Position numbers and translations under genes: made by a program
Notes under the pieces: model-generated
Databases searched by the model: none
What the model was told of the DNA's origin: nothing
What the model saw: the letters and a program-made list of their open reading frames with translations, nothing else
Origin: Alistipes sp.
GTDB lineage: Bacteria; Bacteroidota; Bacteroidia; Bacteroidales; Rikenellaceae
DNA: 64,000 nucleotides
NCBI GenBank assembly: GCA_020026415.1
Contig: JAHHQL010000008.1
Location: 1-64,000 of the forward strand
Direction of reading: 5' to 3'
Part shown: positions 16,401 to 24,784 of the stretch, in pieces
Numbering within the stretch: the stretch's first letter is position 1
Layout of the letters: each line of letters starts with the position of its first letter

Positions 16401-16820
16401 GTGACGGGACAAATCGAACATAGCGGTGTGGTGGATCGCGTCGAAAACGTCGTCGTTTTCGTTAGAATCATCTCTCAGAGTGCGTGTGGTGCGTGCAAGG
16501 CACGTCAGGCCTGCGGAATGGCTGAATCCGAGGTCAAGATCATCTCTGTGAGCACATCCGATGCGGATCGATTTGCGGCGGGAGATGCCGTGACGGTCGG
16601 CGTGCGTCGTGATGCGGGTGCGATGGCCGTGCTCTTGGGCTATGTCGGTGCACTGGTGGTACTGATGGCCGTACTGCTGACCACAATCGGCGGTTTGGGC
16701 TGGAGCGAATTACAGGGTGCGTCGGCTTCACTTGCCGGCGTTCTGTTGTATTATATCGTGCTTTGGCTGGCACGACGGAAAATTGAACACACAATTCATT
16801 TTACTATTATTAAAAACTGA
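16401..16820 (+). CDS. rseC: RseC/SoxR-reducing-system family membrane protein
   Basis: 139 residues starting at a GTG 4 nt after nadE. An N-terminal domain with the family cysteine motif SACGACKARQACGM (about 27-40) is followed by two membrane spans (about 74-94 and 101-120). In gamma-proteobacteria RseC helps keep SoxR reduced together with Rnf-like proteins. In Bacteroidota the gene is regularly the first of the rnf operon, where it probably assists assembly or redox control of the complex. It overlaps rnfB by one base (TGATG), indicating translational coupling. Confidence 0.88.
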   Translation: MTGQIEHSGVVDRVENVVVFVRIISQSACGACKARQACGMAESEVKIISVSTSDADRFAAGDAVTVGVRRDAGAMAVLLGYVGALVVLMAVLLTTIGGLGWSELQGASASLAGVLLYYIVLWLARRKIEHTIHFTIIKN

Positions 16821-17887
16821 TGGAAGTATTATTTTACACCATTCTGACGCTGTGTGCGTTGGGTGTGCTTGCCGCCGTCATCCTTTACTTCGTGGCACAG
16901 AAGTTCCGCGTTGAGGAGGATCCCCGTATCGACGAGGTGGAGAAGATGCTGCCCGGTGCAAACTGTGGCGGTTGCGGATTCGCCGGTTGTCATGGTATGG
17001 CTGATGCACTGGTCAAGAACGACGACATCTCGTCGCTGTTCTGCCCGGTCGGCGGAGGCGAGTGCATGAAGGCAGTGGCCAAGTACTTGGGAAAGGCCGC
17101 AGCCGAAAAAGAGCCGCAAGTTGCTACGGTACGTTGTGGCGGTACGTGCGAGAAACGTCCTCGCACCAGTCAATTCGATGGCACCAAGTCGTGCGCGGTC
17201 GCATCGGCACTCTATGTGGGTGAAACCGATTGCGCGTTCGGTTGTGTCGGTTACGGCGATTGTGTCGAGGCTTGTAATTTCGATGCCCTCCACATGAACC
17301 CCGAAACCGGTATGCCTGCCGTCGATCCCGACAAGTGTGTGGCCTGCGGTGCGTGCGTGAGTGCCTGCCCCAAGCACATCATCGAGTTGAGAAAGAAGTT
17401 CCCGAAGAACCGTGCCGTTTATGTAGGTTGCGTTTCGAAAGACAAGGGTGCTGTCGTCATGAAGGCCTGCAAGGCAGGTTGCATCGGTTGCGGCAAATGT
17501 GTCAAGACTTGTCCGTTCGGTGCCATTACTCTGATCGACAACGTGGCTTGGATCGACTCTTCGAAGTGTAAACTGTGCCGCAAGTGCGTCAATGAGTGTC
17601 CCACCGGAGCCATCAAACTGGTCGGTATGGATCCCCTTCCCAAAACTCCCAAAGTAGCACCCGCCAAACCTGCCGCTGCCGCTGCAAAACCCGCAACTGC
17701 CACTGCAACTCCTGCGCCTGTCGCCGCAAAACCTTCGGCCGCACCCGTAGAGAAGCCCGTTGCCGCAAAGCCCGCCGCAGAGAAGCCCGCTACATCGGAA
17801 GAGAAACCTCAGACACCCGTACAGGAGACTCCCGCGAAGGAAGCCCCCAAGGCTGCTCCCGCCGCAGAAAAGACGGAGGAGAAATAA
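16820..17887 (+). CDS. rnfB: Rnf complex iron-sulfur subunit RnfB
   Basis: 355 residues. An N-terminal membrane anchor (about 4-26) is followed by the four-cysteine RnfB domain (LPGANCGGCGFAGCHG, then CPVGG) and a series of ferredoxin motifs: an irregular CxxxC...CxxxC, then CVACGACVSACP, CIGCGKCVKTCP and CKLCRKCVNECP. It passes electrons between ferredoxin and the rest of the NAD+-linked complex on the cytoplasmic side. Residues about 272-355 form a low-complexity Pro/Ala/Lys/Glu tail not needed for the family fold. It starts at an ATG overlapping the rseC stop and is followed by rnfC after 25 nt. Confidence 0.93.
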   Translation: MEVLFYTILTLCALGVLAAVILYFVAQKFRVEEDPRIDEVEKMLPGANCGGCGFAGCHGMADALVKNDDISSLFCPVGGGECMKAVAKYLGKAAAEKEPQVATVRCGGTCEKRPRTSQFDGTKSCAVASALYVGETDCAFGCVGYGDCVEACNFDALHMNPETGMPAVDPDKCVACGACVSACPKHIIELRKKFPKNRAVYVGCVSKDKGAVVMKACKAGCIGCGKCVKTCPFGAITLIDNVAWIDSSKCKLCRKCVNECPTGAIKLVGMDPLPKTPKVAPAKPAAAAAKPATATATPAPVAAKPSAAPVEKPVAAKPAAEKPATSEEKPQTPVQETPAKEAPKAAPAAEKTEEK

Positions 17888-17912
17888 TCAACGAAAAAAT
17901 TTTAACCGAAAT

Positions 17913-19304
17913 ATGAGAACATTTCCAATCGGCGGAGTACATCCGTCGGCAAATAAACTGAGCGCGGGAAAACCGATCGAGGTGCTTCCGTTGCCCGATG
18001 TGGTGAATATTCCTCTCGGACAGCATATCGGTGCGCCGGCCGTGGCCAAGGTTGCCAAAGGCGACATGGTGCTCACCGGTCAGCTCATTGCCGAAGCGGG
18101 CGGTTTCATGTCGGCCAACATCCATTCGCCCATTTCGGGTACGGTGACGGCCGTGGGCCCGCAGGTTAATGCACAAGGTCTGCGTCAGCCGATGATCACC
18201 ATCAAACGTGAGGGTGACGACTGGGTTGAGACGATTGACCGTTCGGAAACACTCATTAAGGAGTGCACGTTGGATTCCAAACAAATCATCGAGAAAATCA
18301 AAGCCGCCGGTATCGTGGGTATGGGTGGTGCTACGTTCCCCACACACGTCAAACTGTCGATCCCTCCCGGCAAGAAGGCCGAGATTCTGATCATCAACGG
18401 CGTGGAGTGTGAGCCTTACCTGACGTCCGACCACCGCACCATGTTGGAGCGTGGCGAGGAGTTGCTGGTGGGTGTGACCATTCTGATGAAGGCCATCAGC
18501 GTAACGCATGCCGTGATCGGTATCGAGAACAACAAACCCGATGCCATCGCCCATTTGCAGAAACTGGCTGCGGGATATAAAGGTGTCGAGGTGATGCCTT
18601 TGCAGGTACGCTACCCGCAGGGAGGTGAGAAACAGCTGATCGCCGCCGTGACGGGACGTCAGGTTCCTCCTCCTCCCGCACTGCCTATTGATGTAGGTGC
18701 GGTAGTTTGCAACGCTTCGACGACGGTTGCCGTTTACGAGGCCGTGCAGAAGAACAAACCTTTGATCGAGCGTGTCGTGACGATCACGGGTAAGAGCGTG
18801 AAGAATCCCCGCAACCTGCGTACGCGAATGGGTACGCCCATCTCGATGTTGCTGGAGGCCGGTGGCGGTATCCCCGAAAATACGGGTAAGATCATCAATG
18901 GCGGCCCGATGATGGGTCGTGCGATGGTCAATCTGGAGTCGCCCGTGACGAAGGGCTGCTCGGGTATCACGGTCATGAGCGGTAAGGATGCCGTGCGTCG
19001 TGAGCCATCGCAGTGTATTAAGTGTGCCAAGTGTGTGGCTGCCTGCCCGATGGGTCTGGAGCCCTACCTGATGGCGAAACTTGCTCAGAAACACGGTTGG
19101 GATTCGCTCGAGGAGAATATGATCACCTCGTGTATCGAGTGCGGTTGCTGTCAGTCGTCGTGTCCTTCCTACCTGCCGCTTCTGGACTGGGTACGTTTGG
19201 GCAAACAGACCGTCATGGGGCGCATCCGTGCGCGTGCCGCCGCTGCCAAAGCCAAGGCCGAAGCCGCCAAGGCCAAGGAAACTGAAGCCGAAGGAAAAAA
19301 ATAG
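17913..19304 (+). CDS. rnfC: Rnf complex NADH-binding subunit RnfC
   Basis: 463 residues. The start at 17913 (MRTFPIGGVHP) is where family similarity begins; a longer frame would run into the rnfB tail. A central NADH/FMN-binding region contains GIVGMGGATFPTHVK and INGVECEPYLTSD, as in the 51-kDa subunit of complex I. Two 4Fe-4S motifs follow: CIKCAKCVAACP (from Cys368) and CIECGCCQSSCP (from Cys407). RnfC exchanges electrons with NAD(H). The C-terminus is an Ala/Lys/Glu-rich helix. It is third in the rseC-rnfBCDGEA operon. Confidence 0.94.
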   Translation: MRTFPIGGVHPSANKLSAGKPIEVLPLPDVVNIPLGQHIGAPAVAKVAKGDMVLTGQLIAEAGGFMSANIHSPISGTVTAVGPQVNAQGLRQPMITIKREGDDWVETIDRSETLIKECTLDSKQIIEKIKAAGIVGMGGATFPTHVKLSIPPGKKAEILIINGVECEPYLTSDHRTMLERGEELLVGVTILMKAISVTHAVIGIENNKPDAIAHLQKLAAGYKGVEVMPLQVRYPQGGEKQLIAAVTGRQVPPPPALPIDVGAVVCNASTTVAVYEAVQKNKPLIERVVTITGKSVKNPRNLRTRMGTPISMLLEAGGGIPENTGKIINGGPMMGRAMVNLESPVTKGCSGITVMSGKDAVRREPSQCIKCAKCVAACPMGLEPYLMAKLAQKHGWDSLEENMITSCIECGCCQSSCPSYLPLLDWVRLGKQTVMGRIRARAAAAKAKAEAAKAKETEAEGKK

Positions 19305-19342
19305 GCTGAAACAGATTGGTAAATAAAAATCAGAAATATTAT

Positions 19343-20302
19343 ATGGCTAATAAACTTATTGTCGCTCCCGCACCGCACGTGCAATCGGATCGCTCCACGG
19401 CACTCATCATGCGTGATGTGGTCATCGCTCTGATTCCCGCGTTGGCCGTCTCGACCTATGTATTCGGTGCGGACGTACTGTTTGTAACGGCTGTGTCGGT
19501 GCTCGCGTGTGTGCTGTTCGAGTACCTGATTCAGAAATTCATGGTCGGCGGCCCTCTGACGATCAACAACTGGTCGGCTGTTGTGACGGGTGTGTTGCTG
19601 GCTTTCAATCTTCCCGCTTCGATTCCGTGGTGGATCGTCGTGATTGGTGCTCTGGTGTCGATCGGTATCGCAAAGATGACCTTCGGCGGTATCGGTAAGA
19701 ATCCTTTCAACCCGGCTCTGGTCGGTCGAGTATTCCTCTTGTTGGCTTATCCCGTTCAGATGACTTCGTTCCCCACGGTGGAGGGTTGCGATGCTCTGTC
19801 GGGTGCTACGATGCTGGCTGCCGTAAAACAAGGCGCGGTAGGTTTCGATGCACTGGGCATTCGGAACCTTCTGATCGGTACGATGCCCGGTTCGATGGGT
19901 GAGGTTGCCGCTCTGGCTCTGCTGCTCGGTTTCGTATATCTGTTGTGGCGCAAGGTGATCACGTGGCACATTCCCGTGACCATCCTCGGCACGATGGCCG
20001 TATTTGCATTCCTCGTAGCCATGACTCGTGGCGGTGGTGCTCTGCTGTGGCAGATGCCCCTGTTCCATGTGCTGGCCGGTGGTGCACTGCTCGGTTCGAT
20101 CTACATGGCTACCGACTACTCGTCGTCGCCGATGACCGTCAAGGGTGGTGTGATCTTCGCCTTCGGTATCGGTGTCATCACGATGCTGATCCGTCTGTGG
20201 GGTGCTTATCCTGAAGGTATGTCGTTTGCAATCCTGATCATGAACTCGGTGGTTCCCCTGATTAACAAATATGTGAAACCCAAACGCTTCGGCGTAAAAT
20301 AA
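19343..20302 (+). CDS. rnfD: Rnf complex membrane subunit RnfD
   Basis: 319 residues, polytopic, with about nine hydrophobic segments. It carries the covalent FMN attachment motif LSGAT, with the flavin expected on Thr156. RnfD together with RnfG moves electrons across or within the membrane and helps couple them to ion translocation. The start at 19343 (MANKLIVAPAPHV) is chosen because homologues begin here; an in-frame ATG-like start at 19316 adds only nine unsupported residues. The gap to rnfG is 13 nt. Confidence 0.93.
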   Translation: MANKLIVAPAPHVQSDRSTALIMRDVVIALIPALAVSTYVFGADVLFVTAVSVLACVLFEYLIQKFMVGGPLTINNWSAVVTGVLLAFNLPASIPWWIVVIGALVSIGIAKMTFGGIGKNPFNPALVGRVFLLLAYPVQMTSFPTVEGCDALSGATMLAAVKQGAVGFDALGIRNLLIGTMPGSMGEVAALALLLGFVYLLWRKVITWHIPVTILGTMAVFAFLVAMTRGGGALLWQMPLFHVLAGGALLGSIYMATDYSSSPMTVKGGVIFAFGIGVITMLIRLWGAYPEGMSFAILIMNSVVPLINKYVKPKRFGVK

Positions 20303-20315
20303 GGAGGATGGAGTG

Positions 20316-20990
20316 ATGAAAAGTACACTTTTTAATATGACTGCGGTCCTTCTGGGCATCACATTCGTATCGTCGGCCGTGGTCGGTCTGGTGAACATGA
20401 TCACCGTGGAGCCGATTGCTCAGGCACAGCAGGCCGCCAAGGAGGCTGCCTTGAAAGAGGTGCTTCCCGAATTTGATCAGACCTCCAAGGAGGATATGCT
20501 GATCGACGAACTCACGACGACGGTTTACACCGCATCGAAAGAGGGCGTGGTCAGCGGTTATGCCGTTGAGACCTTGTCGAAGAACGGTTTCGGTGGCGAG
20601 GTTCGTCTGATGGTCGGTTTCACGACCGATGGCAGGATCTATAACATCAACGTGTTGCAGCAGGCCGAAACTCCGGGTCTGGGTACCAAGATGACCGAGG
20701 AGGGCAACAACCTGATTACTTCGGTCAAAGGTTTTAATCCCGCCGAGAAGAAATTGGTTGATGGTCGTCTGGCCGTTCGTAAGGATGGTGGAGATGTCGA
20801 TGCACTGACCGCTGCCACGATTTCGTCGCGTGCTTATGTCGATGCCGTCAATCGCGCATGGACAGCCTGCAAGAATGCTGTTCGGGGTGCTGATCCGATC
20901 CCCGCTACGGGTGCAACGCCGGCAGATGCCGTGGTTGCGAATGACACCGCTAAAGAGCCTGTGGCTCAGGAAGGAGAGAAAAATGAATAA
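20316..20990 (+). CDS. rnfG: Rnf complex FMN-binding subunit RnfG
   Basis: About 224 residues: an N-terminal span (about 9-30) and a periplasmic FMN-binding domain. The covalent flavin site reads DALTAATISS, with Thr168 as attachment residue. The classical SGAT is TAAT here, a conservative change that keeps the acceptor Thr. An AGGAGG sits at about 20302-20307, so the ATG at 20316 has better spacing than the GTG at 20313. Shine-Dalgarno sites this strong are rare in the window. The stop lies 8 nt inside rnfE, suggesting coupled translation. The Ala/Pro/Glu-rich end is unstructured. Confidence 0.92.
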   Translation: MKSTLFNMTAVLLGITFVSSAVVGLVNMITVEPIAQAQQAAKEAALKEVLPEFDQTSKEDMLIDELTTTVYTASKEGVVSGYAVETLSKNGFGGEVRLMVGFTTDGRIYNINVLQQAETPGLGTKMTEEGNNLITSVKGFNPAEKKLVDGRLAVRKDGGDVDALTAATISSRAYVDAVNRAWTACKNAVRGADPIPATGATPADAVVANDTAKEPVAQEGEKNE

Positions 20991-21567
20991 GTTGAAAATC
21001 GTTTTAAACGGTATTATCCGCAATAACCCGACCTTCGTGCTGGTGTTGGGTATGTGTCCCACGCTGGGTACGACGACTTCGGCCGCAAACGGTATGGGTA
21101 TGGGTCTTGCGACGATGTCGGTTCTGATCATGTCGAACTTCTTCATCTCGCTCATCAAGAACATCGTTCCCGACAAGGTGCGTATCCCGGCGTTCATCGT
21201 GGTGATCGCATCGTTCGTGACGGTGATTCAGATGCTGATGCAGGCATTCGTGCCCGATTTGTATGCCACGCTGGGCGTGTTCATTCCGCTGATCGTTGTG
21301 AACTGTATCATTCTTGGGCGTGCCGAGGCCTTCGCTTCGAAGAACACGCCGTTCGACTCGTTGTTGGACGGTCTGGGTATCGGTCTGGGTTTCACCCTTT
21401 CGCTGACAACCATCGGTTCCGTCCGTGAAATCCTCGGCAGTGGTGCGATCTTCGGCTATTCGCTGGGTATCGCCGACAAAATGCCGCTGATTTTCGTGTT
21501 GGCACCGGGTGCATTCATGGTACTCGGTTACCTTATGGTTTTGTTTAACAAATTTGTCAAGAAATAG
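20983..21567 (+). CDS. rnfE: Rnf complex membrane subunit RnfE
   Basis: 194 residues with six predicted spans, paralogous to RnfA (NqrD/RnfE family). The N-terminal [20 protein letters not shown] holds the conserved cysteine used for an intramembrane iron-sulfur centre shared with RnfA; the second comes at [13 protein letters not shown]. The start at 20983 overlaps rnfG by 8 nt and has the AGGAGA of the upstream KNE codons as a ribosome-binding site. An in-frame start far upstream would only read rnfG out of frame. Confidence 0.93.
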   Translation: MNKLKIVLNGIIRNNPTFVLVLGMCPTLGTTTSAANGMGMGLATMSVLIMSNFFISLIKNIVPDKVRIPAFIVVIASFVTVIQMLMQAFVPDLYATLGVFIPLIVVNCIILGRAEAFASKNTPFDSLLDGLGIGLGFTLSLTTIGSVREILGSGAIFGYSLGIADKMPLIFVLAPGAFMVLGYLMVLFNKFVKK

Positions 21568-21569
21568 TT

Positions 21570-22145
21570 ATGGAACTCTCATATTTTGCAATTATTATTG
21601 GTGCAATCTTCGTTAATAACGTCGTATTGTCCCAGTTCCTCGGCATCTGTCCCTTCTTGGGCGTTTCGTCGAAGGTAGAGACTTCGTTGGGTATGGGTGC
21701 TGCCGTAACATTCGTCATGGCCATTTCGTCGGTGGTGACGTGGCTTATCCAGCAGATGCTCGTGTCGTTCCATATCGAGTACATGCAGACGATCGTCTTC
21801 ATTCTGGTGATTGCCGCGCTGGTGCAGATGGTGGAGATCATCCTCAAGAAACTTTCTCCGTCGCTGTATCAGGCTCTGGGTATTTTCCTGCCGCTGATCA
21901 CGACCAACTGCGCCGTGCTGGGTGTCGCCATTCTGACCATTCAGAAGAACTTCAACCTGTTGCAGAGCGTGACCTATTCGGTTTCGATCGCCATCGGTTT
22001 CGGTCTGGCGTTGGTTCTCTTCGCCGGTATCCGTGAGCGGCTGGAGTTCGAGGATGTGCCCGCCGCATTCAAGGGCGTGCCTGTCGCACTGATCACCGCC
22101 AGTATCCTTGCAATGGCATTTATGGGTTTCTCCGGTCTGGTTTAA
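21570..22145 (+). CDS. rnfA: Rnf complex membrane subunit RnfA
   Basis: 191 residues with six spans, the NqrE/RnfA partner of RnfE. The matching half-site cysteines are in [16 protein letters not shown] and [12 protein letters not shown]. Together the pair forms the core of the ion-translocating membrane part. It starts 2 nt after the rnfE stop and is followed 27 nt later by a strong terminator, so it closes the operon that began at nadE. Confidence 0.94.
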   Translation: MELSYFAIIIGAIFVNNVVLSQFLGICPFLGVSSKVETSLGMGAAVTFVMAISSVVTWLIQQMLVSFHIEYMQTIVFILVIAALVQMVEIILKKLSPSLYQALGIFLPLITTNCAVLGVAILTIQKNFNLLQSVTYSVSIAIGFGLALVLFAGIRERLEFEDVPAAFKGVPVALITASILAMAFMGFSGLV

Positions 22146-22172
22146 TCCGCCGCGAAATACCTTCCGCAATTT

Positions 22173-22213
22173 CCGGGGACGGCTCTTTTTAAAAGAGCGT
22201 CCCCGGCTTTTTT
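22173..22213 (+). terminator. Terminator of the nadE-rnf operon
   Basis: Long stem CCGGGGAC-GCTCTTTT / AAAAGAGC-GTCCCCGG with one bulged G and a T6 run. Among the strongest in the window. Confidence 0.92.
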
Positions 22214-22270
22214 ATGCTCCGCAAAGTCAAATTTTTTGGGGTAAAGATTTATTTTCTGCACATAAATGGT

Positions 22271-22278
22271 TACTTTTG
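22271..22278 (+). promoter_or_regulatory. -7 box of the hpt-queE-ftsB-like operon
   Basis: TACTTTTG, 25 nt before the hpt ATG and downstream of the rnf terminator. A clear -33 TTTG was not found at 17-22 nt. Confidence 0.6.
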
Positions 22279-22303
22279 CGGATAACCAATAAAACGCATC
22301 TCA

Positions 22304-22846
22304 ATGGAGCAGATTATACAACTTCATGATTTGAAGTTCAAACCCATGATTCCCGCCGAGAAGATCGACGAAGTGGTCGGCCGTGTGGCCGATCAGATCA
22401 ACCACGATTTCAAGGATAAGGATACACCGCTGTTCCTCGGAATCCTCAATGGTGCGTTTATGTTCATGAGCGATCTGATGAAGAAGATCGACTTCACGTG
22501 CGAACTTTCGTTCGTGAAACTGGCTTCGTATTCGGGTACCGCCTCGTCGGGTCAGGTCAAGACGCTGATCGGTCTGAACAACGATCTGAAAGGTCGTCAC
22601 ATCATCATTGTGGAGGATATTGTCGAGACGGGCAAGAGCATTCAGGACATGGTGCGCCAATTGAAAACCTATGCCCCCGCAAGCATCAGCGTCTGCACGC
22701 TGTTTTTCAAGCCGAAATGCTACAAACTCGACATTCCGATCGCTTATCGTGCGATGGAGATCGGCAACGAATTTATCGTGGGCTACGGATTGGACTATAA
22801 TCAGTTGGGACGTAACCTGAAGGATATTTACGTCGTTACGGAGTAA
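22304..22846 (+). CDS. hpt: Hypoxanthine phosphoribosyltransferase
   Basis: 180 residues. The PRPP-binding motif IIIVEDIVETGKS and the pyrophosphate loop region LFLGILNGAFMFMSDL are typical. It converts hypoxanthine (and usually guanine) plus PRPP to the nucleotide, salvaging purines that the operon at 52-64 kb makes de novo. It is the first gene of a three-gene transcript with queE (9 nt gap) and the FtsB-like gene. Confidence 0.92.
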   Translation: MEQIIQLHDLKFKPMIPAEKIDEVVGRVADQINHDFKDKDTPLFLGILNGAFMFMSDLMKKIDFTCELSFVKLASYSGTASSGQVKTLIGLNNDLKGRHIIIVEDIVETGKSIQDMVRQLKTYAPASISVCTLFFKPKCYKLDIPIAYRAMEIGNEFIVGYGLDYNQLGRNLKDIYVVTE

Positions 22847-22855
22847 AAAGAAATA

Positions 22856-23488
22856 ATGTCAATAGAAGAGAAATTGGATTTGGACGGGGGGTATCTGTTG
22901 CCTCTTGTCGAGGATTTTTATACGATTCAGGGAGAGGGTCGCTACACGGGAGCCGCTGCCTATTTTATTCGTCTGGCGGGTTGTGATGTGGGCTGTGCGT
23001 GGTGCGATGCCCAATATACGTGGAATTTGAAGCAGTATGCCTTGACTCCGATCGAGGAGGTCGTCGGGCGTGTGAAGGTTTCGGGAACTCCGCTGGCGGT
23101 CATCACGGGCGGCGAACCCACGATGTATGACCTCGAACCCCTGACCCGTGCCTTGCACGAAGCAGGCATAAGGATCAATATCGAGACTTCGGGCGGACAC
23201 ACCTTGCGCGGGGCATTCGATTGGATCTGCCTTTCGCCCAAACGCAAGAAAGCACCTCTTGAGGAGAATCTGCCGTTGGCCGACGAGTTGAAGGTGGTCA
23301 TTTCGGACGATTCGGATTTCGACTGGGCGGAGGCCAATGCCGCACATACGAGCAAGAAGTGCATCCTGTACTTGCAGGTGGAGTGGAGTCGTTCGGCGCA
23401 GATGATGCCCAAGGTGGTCGAATACGTCAAGGCACACCCCAAGTGGCGGGTGTCGCTTCAGACCCATAAATATATGAATATTCCCTAA
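22856..23488 (+). CDS. queE: 7-carboxy-7-deazaguanine synthase (radical SAM)
   Basis: 210 residues, a small radical SAM fold. Cys43, Cys47 and Cys50 (GCDVGCAWCDA) form the CX3CX2C cluster site after the conserved FYTIQGEG lead-in; TGGEPTMYD follows. QueE rearranges carboxy-tetrahydropterin to CDG on the way to queuosine in tRNA. QueC, QueD and QueF are not in the window. Position 9 nt after hpt indicates co-transcription. Confidence 0.9.
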   Translation: MSIEEKLDLDGGYLLPLVEDFYTIQGEGRYTGAAAYFIRLAGCDVGCAWCDAQYTWNLKQYALTPIEEVVGRVKVSGTPLAVITGGEPTMYDLEPLTRALHEAGIRINIETSGGHTLRGAFDWICLSPKRKKAPLEENLPLADELKVVISDDSDFDWAEANAAHTSKKCILYLQVEWSRSAQMMPKVVEYVKAHPKWRVSLQTHKYMNIP

Positions 23489-23492
23489 AACC

Positions 23493-23774
23493 ATGGAATT
23501 TAAATTACGACTGAACCGCAAATTCTGGATCATCTCGACCTCGGTGGTGGTGGTTTTTACGGGGTATATCGTGATCCGTAATTTGGGACACGCCTTCTCG
23601 ATGTGGCGTGAGATCGGTCGTTTGGAGGAGGAGCGTGATCGCCTTCAGAAGCAGATTGCGGCTGACAGCACGGTCGTAGAAAACCTCAAATACGACGAAT
23701 ATCTGGAAGAGTATGCTCGCAATAAATTCCACATGCAGCAGGCGGGTGAAGAGGTATTCATCTTGGAGGACTGA
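23493..23774 (+). CDS. FtsB/DivIC-like septum formation initiator
   Basis: 93 residues with the classic layout: a short basic cytoplasmic start, one span (about 12-28), a coiled coil (MWREIGRLEEERDRLQKQIA) and a short globular end (YARNKFHMQQAGEEVFIL) typical of the FtsB/DivIC family. It bridges early and late division proteins. It lies 4 nt after queE and ends in a strong bidirectional terminator. Confidence 0.85.
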   Translation: MEFKLRLNRKFWIISTSVVVVFTGYIVIRNLGHAFSMWREIGRLEEERDRLQKQIAADSTVVENLKYDEYLEEYARNKFHMQQAGEEVFILED

Positions 23775-23788
23775 TTGCAATATATTAT

Positions 23789-23829
23789 AAAAAAGCGGAC
23801 TTGCCCGTCGGGGAAAAGTCCGCTTTTTT
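23789..23829. terminator. Bidirectional terminator between convergent operons
   Basis: 14-bp stem AAAAAAGCGGACTT / AAGTCCGCTTTTTT, with T-runs on both strands. It serves the hpt operon on + and the sigma factor operon on -. Confidence 0.9.
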
Positions 23830-23903
23830 GTATCCGTTTGCACTATTTGGCGGATGCCTTGCGCATCTTGGAGGAGGAAAGACCGGGGAAGCGGTTTCTT
23901 TCG

Positions 23904-24290
23904 TTATCGGTTGCGGAAGGGTGCGAGGCAGTAAATCATTCCTACGGACAGGAGCATGATGAGTGCCGATACCGCCGCGATGATGTAGGGGTTTGTGTCC
24001 AATACACCGAGGTTAAACACCCACAGAAAAACCACCGCAAGGGTCACACAGGTGAGGATGCACGAGATGACGGTGTCCCGAACCGATTGGCGGTACTCCC
24101 TTTTCATTTTTTTGAGCAGCCATTCGCCATAGGCTTTCGACAGTTCGGGGTCCATCTTCCGCATCGCCTGCGGGGTGGGCAGCCACTCGATGTTCCGGCG
24201 GAGTCGCTCCATGAATTGTCCGTTGTCTTCGGGAAGCATCTCCCCGGCATAGCGGTTGAAAAATTCAACGATTTCTTTGTCTTGTTTCAT
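23904..24290 (-). CDS. Two-span membrane protein of the sigma factor operon
   Basis: 128 residues that I do not match to a named family. A cytoplasmic, charged N-terminal part of about 70 residues precedes two spans (about 73-94 and 101-122) with a short loop. Its gene overlaps the end of the sigma factor gene (stop at 24287). GGAGG lies 7 nt before the ATG at 24290, which is why I prefer it to the ATG at 24296. Position directly behind an ECF sigma gene and the membrane anchor make it a candidate anti-sigma factor or membrane partner. No zinc-binding anti-sigma motif is visible, so this is inference from context. Confidence 0.75.
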   Translation of the reverse strand: MKQDKEIVEFFNRYAGEMLPEDNGQFMERLRRNIEWLPTPQAMRKMDPELSKAYGEWLLKKMKREYRQSVRDTVISCILTCVTLAVVFLWVFNLGVLDTNPYIIAAVSALIMLLSVGMIYCLAPFRNR

Positions 24291-24784
24291 TTCCATTCCT
24301 CCAATGTTTGTAATCGTGCTTTGAGATGAATCCTCGCCCGTGAAAGATGGGACTTTACCGTGCCGGAGGGCATATCCGTGATGCGGGTGATTTCCACGAT
24401 GGAACGCTCCTCCATGTAAAAGAGCAGCACGCAGATTCGCTCTTTGTCCGACAGCCCTCCGATGGCATCGTAGAGCGGTTGGTAATCCTTTTTCGTCTCC
24501 TGTTCGGCGGCTATCTTCCGACAGGACGGTGCATCGAGCGGGGTGTCCGATTTCTTTTTTGAGGAGGAGATGCTCCAGTCCGAAAAGGTGTTGTAGGCGA
24601 TACGGTAGAGCCATGTAGAGAATTTTGATTTTCCGTTGAAGTCGCCGAAATGGAGATAGGCCTTCAGCAAAGCCTCTTGCGCAATATCATCGGCAGCGGA
24701 GGAGTCACGACACAGCGAACGCAGGAACCTCCTCAAAGATCCCTGTTCCCTTTCTACGGCCTTTATGAATTGCTCGCGCGTCAT
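24287..24784 (-). CDS. ECF-type RNA polymerase sigma factor
   Basis: 165 residues. Sigma region 2 (about 12-80) includes SSAADDIAQEALLKAYLHF and KFSTWLYRIAYNTFSDW. Region 4 (about 105-160) includes LSDKERICVLLFYMEERSIVEI and the helix-turn-helix MPSGTVKSHLSRARIHLKARL. It directs transcription of its own regulon, probably including this operon. It begins directly after the stop of the upstream membrane protein gene (TAGATG) and overlaps the downstream one, so the three products should be made in step. Confidence 0.9.
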   Translation of the reverse strand: MTREQFIKAVEREQGSLRRFLRSLCRDSSAADDIAQEALLKAYLHFGDFNGKSKFSTWLYRIAYNTFSDWSISSSKKKSDTPLDAPSCRKIAAEQETKKDYQPLYDAIGGLSDKERICVLLFYMEERSIVEITRITDMPSGTVKSHLSRARIHLKARLQTLEEWK

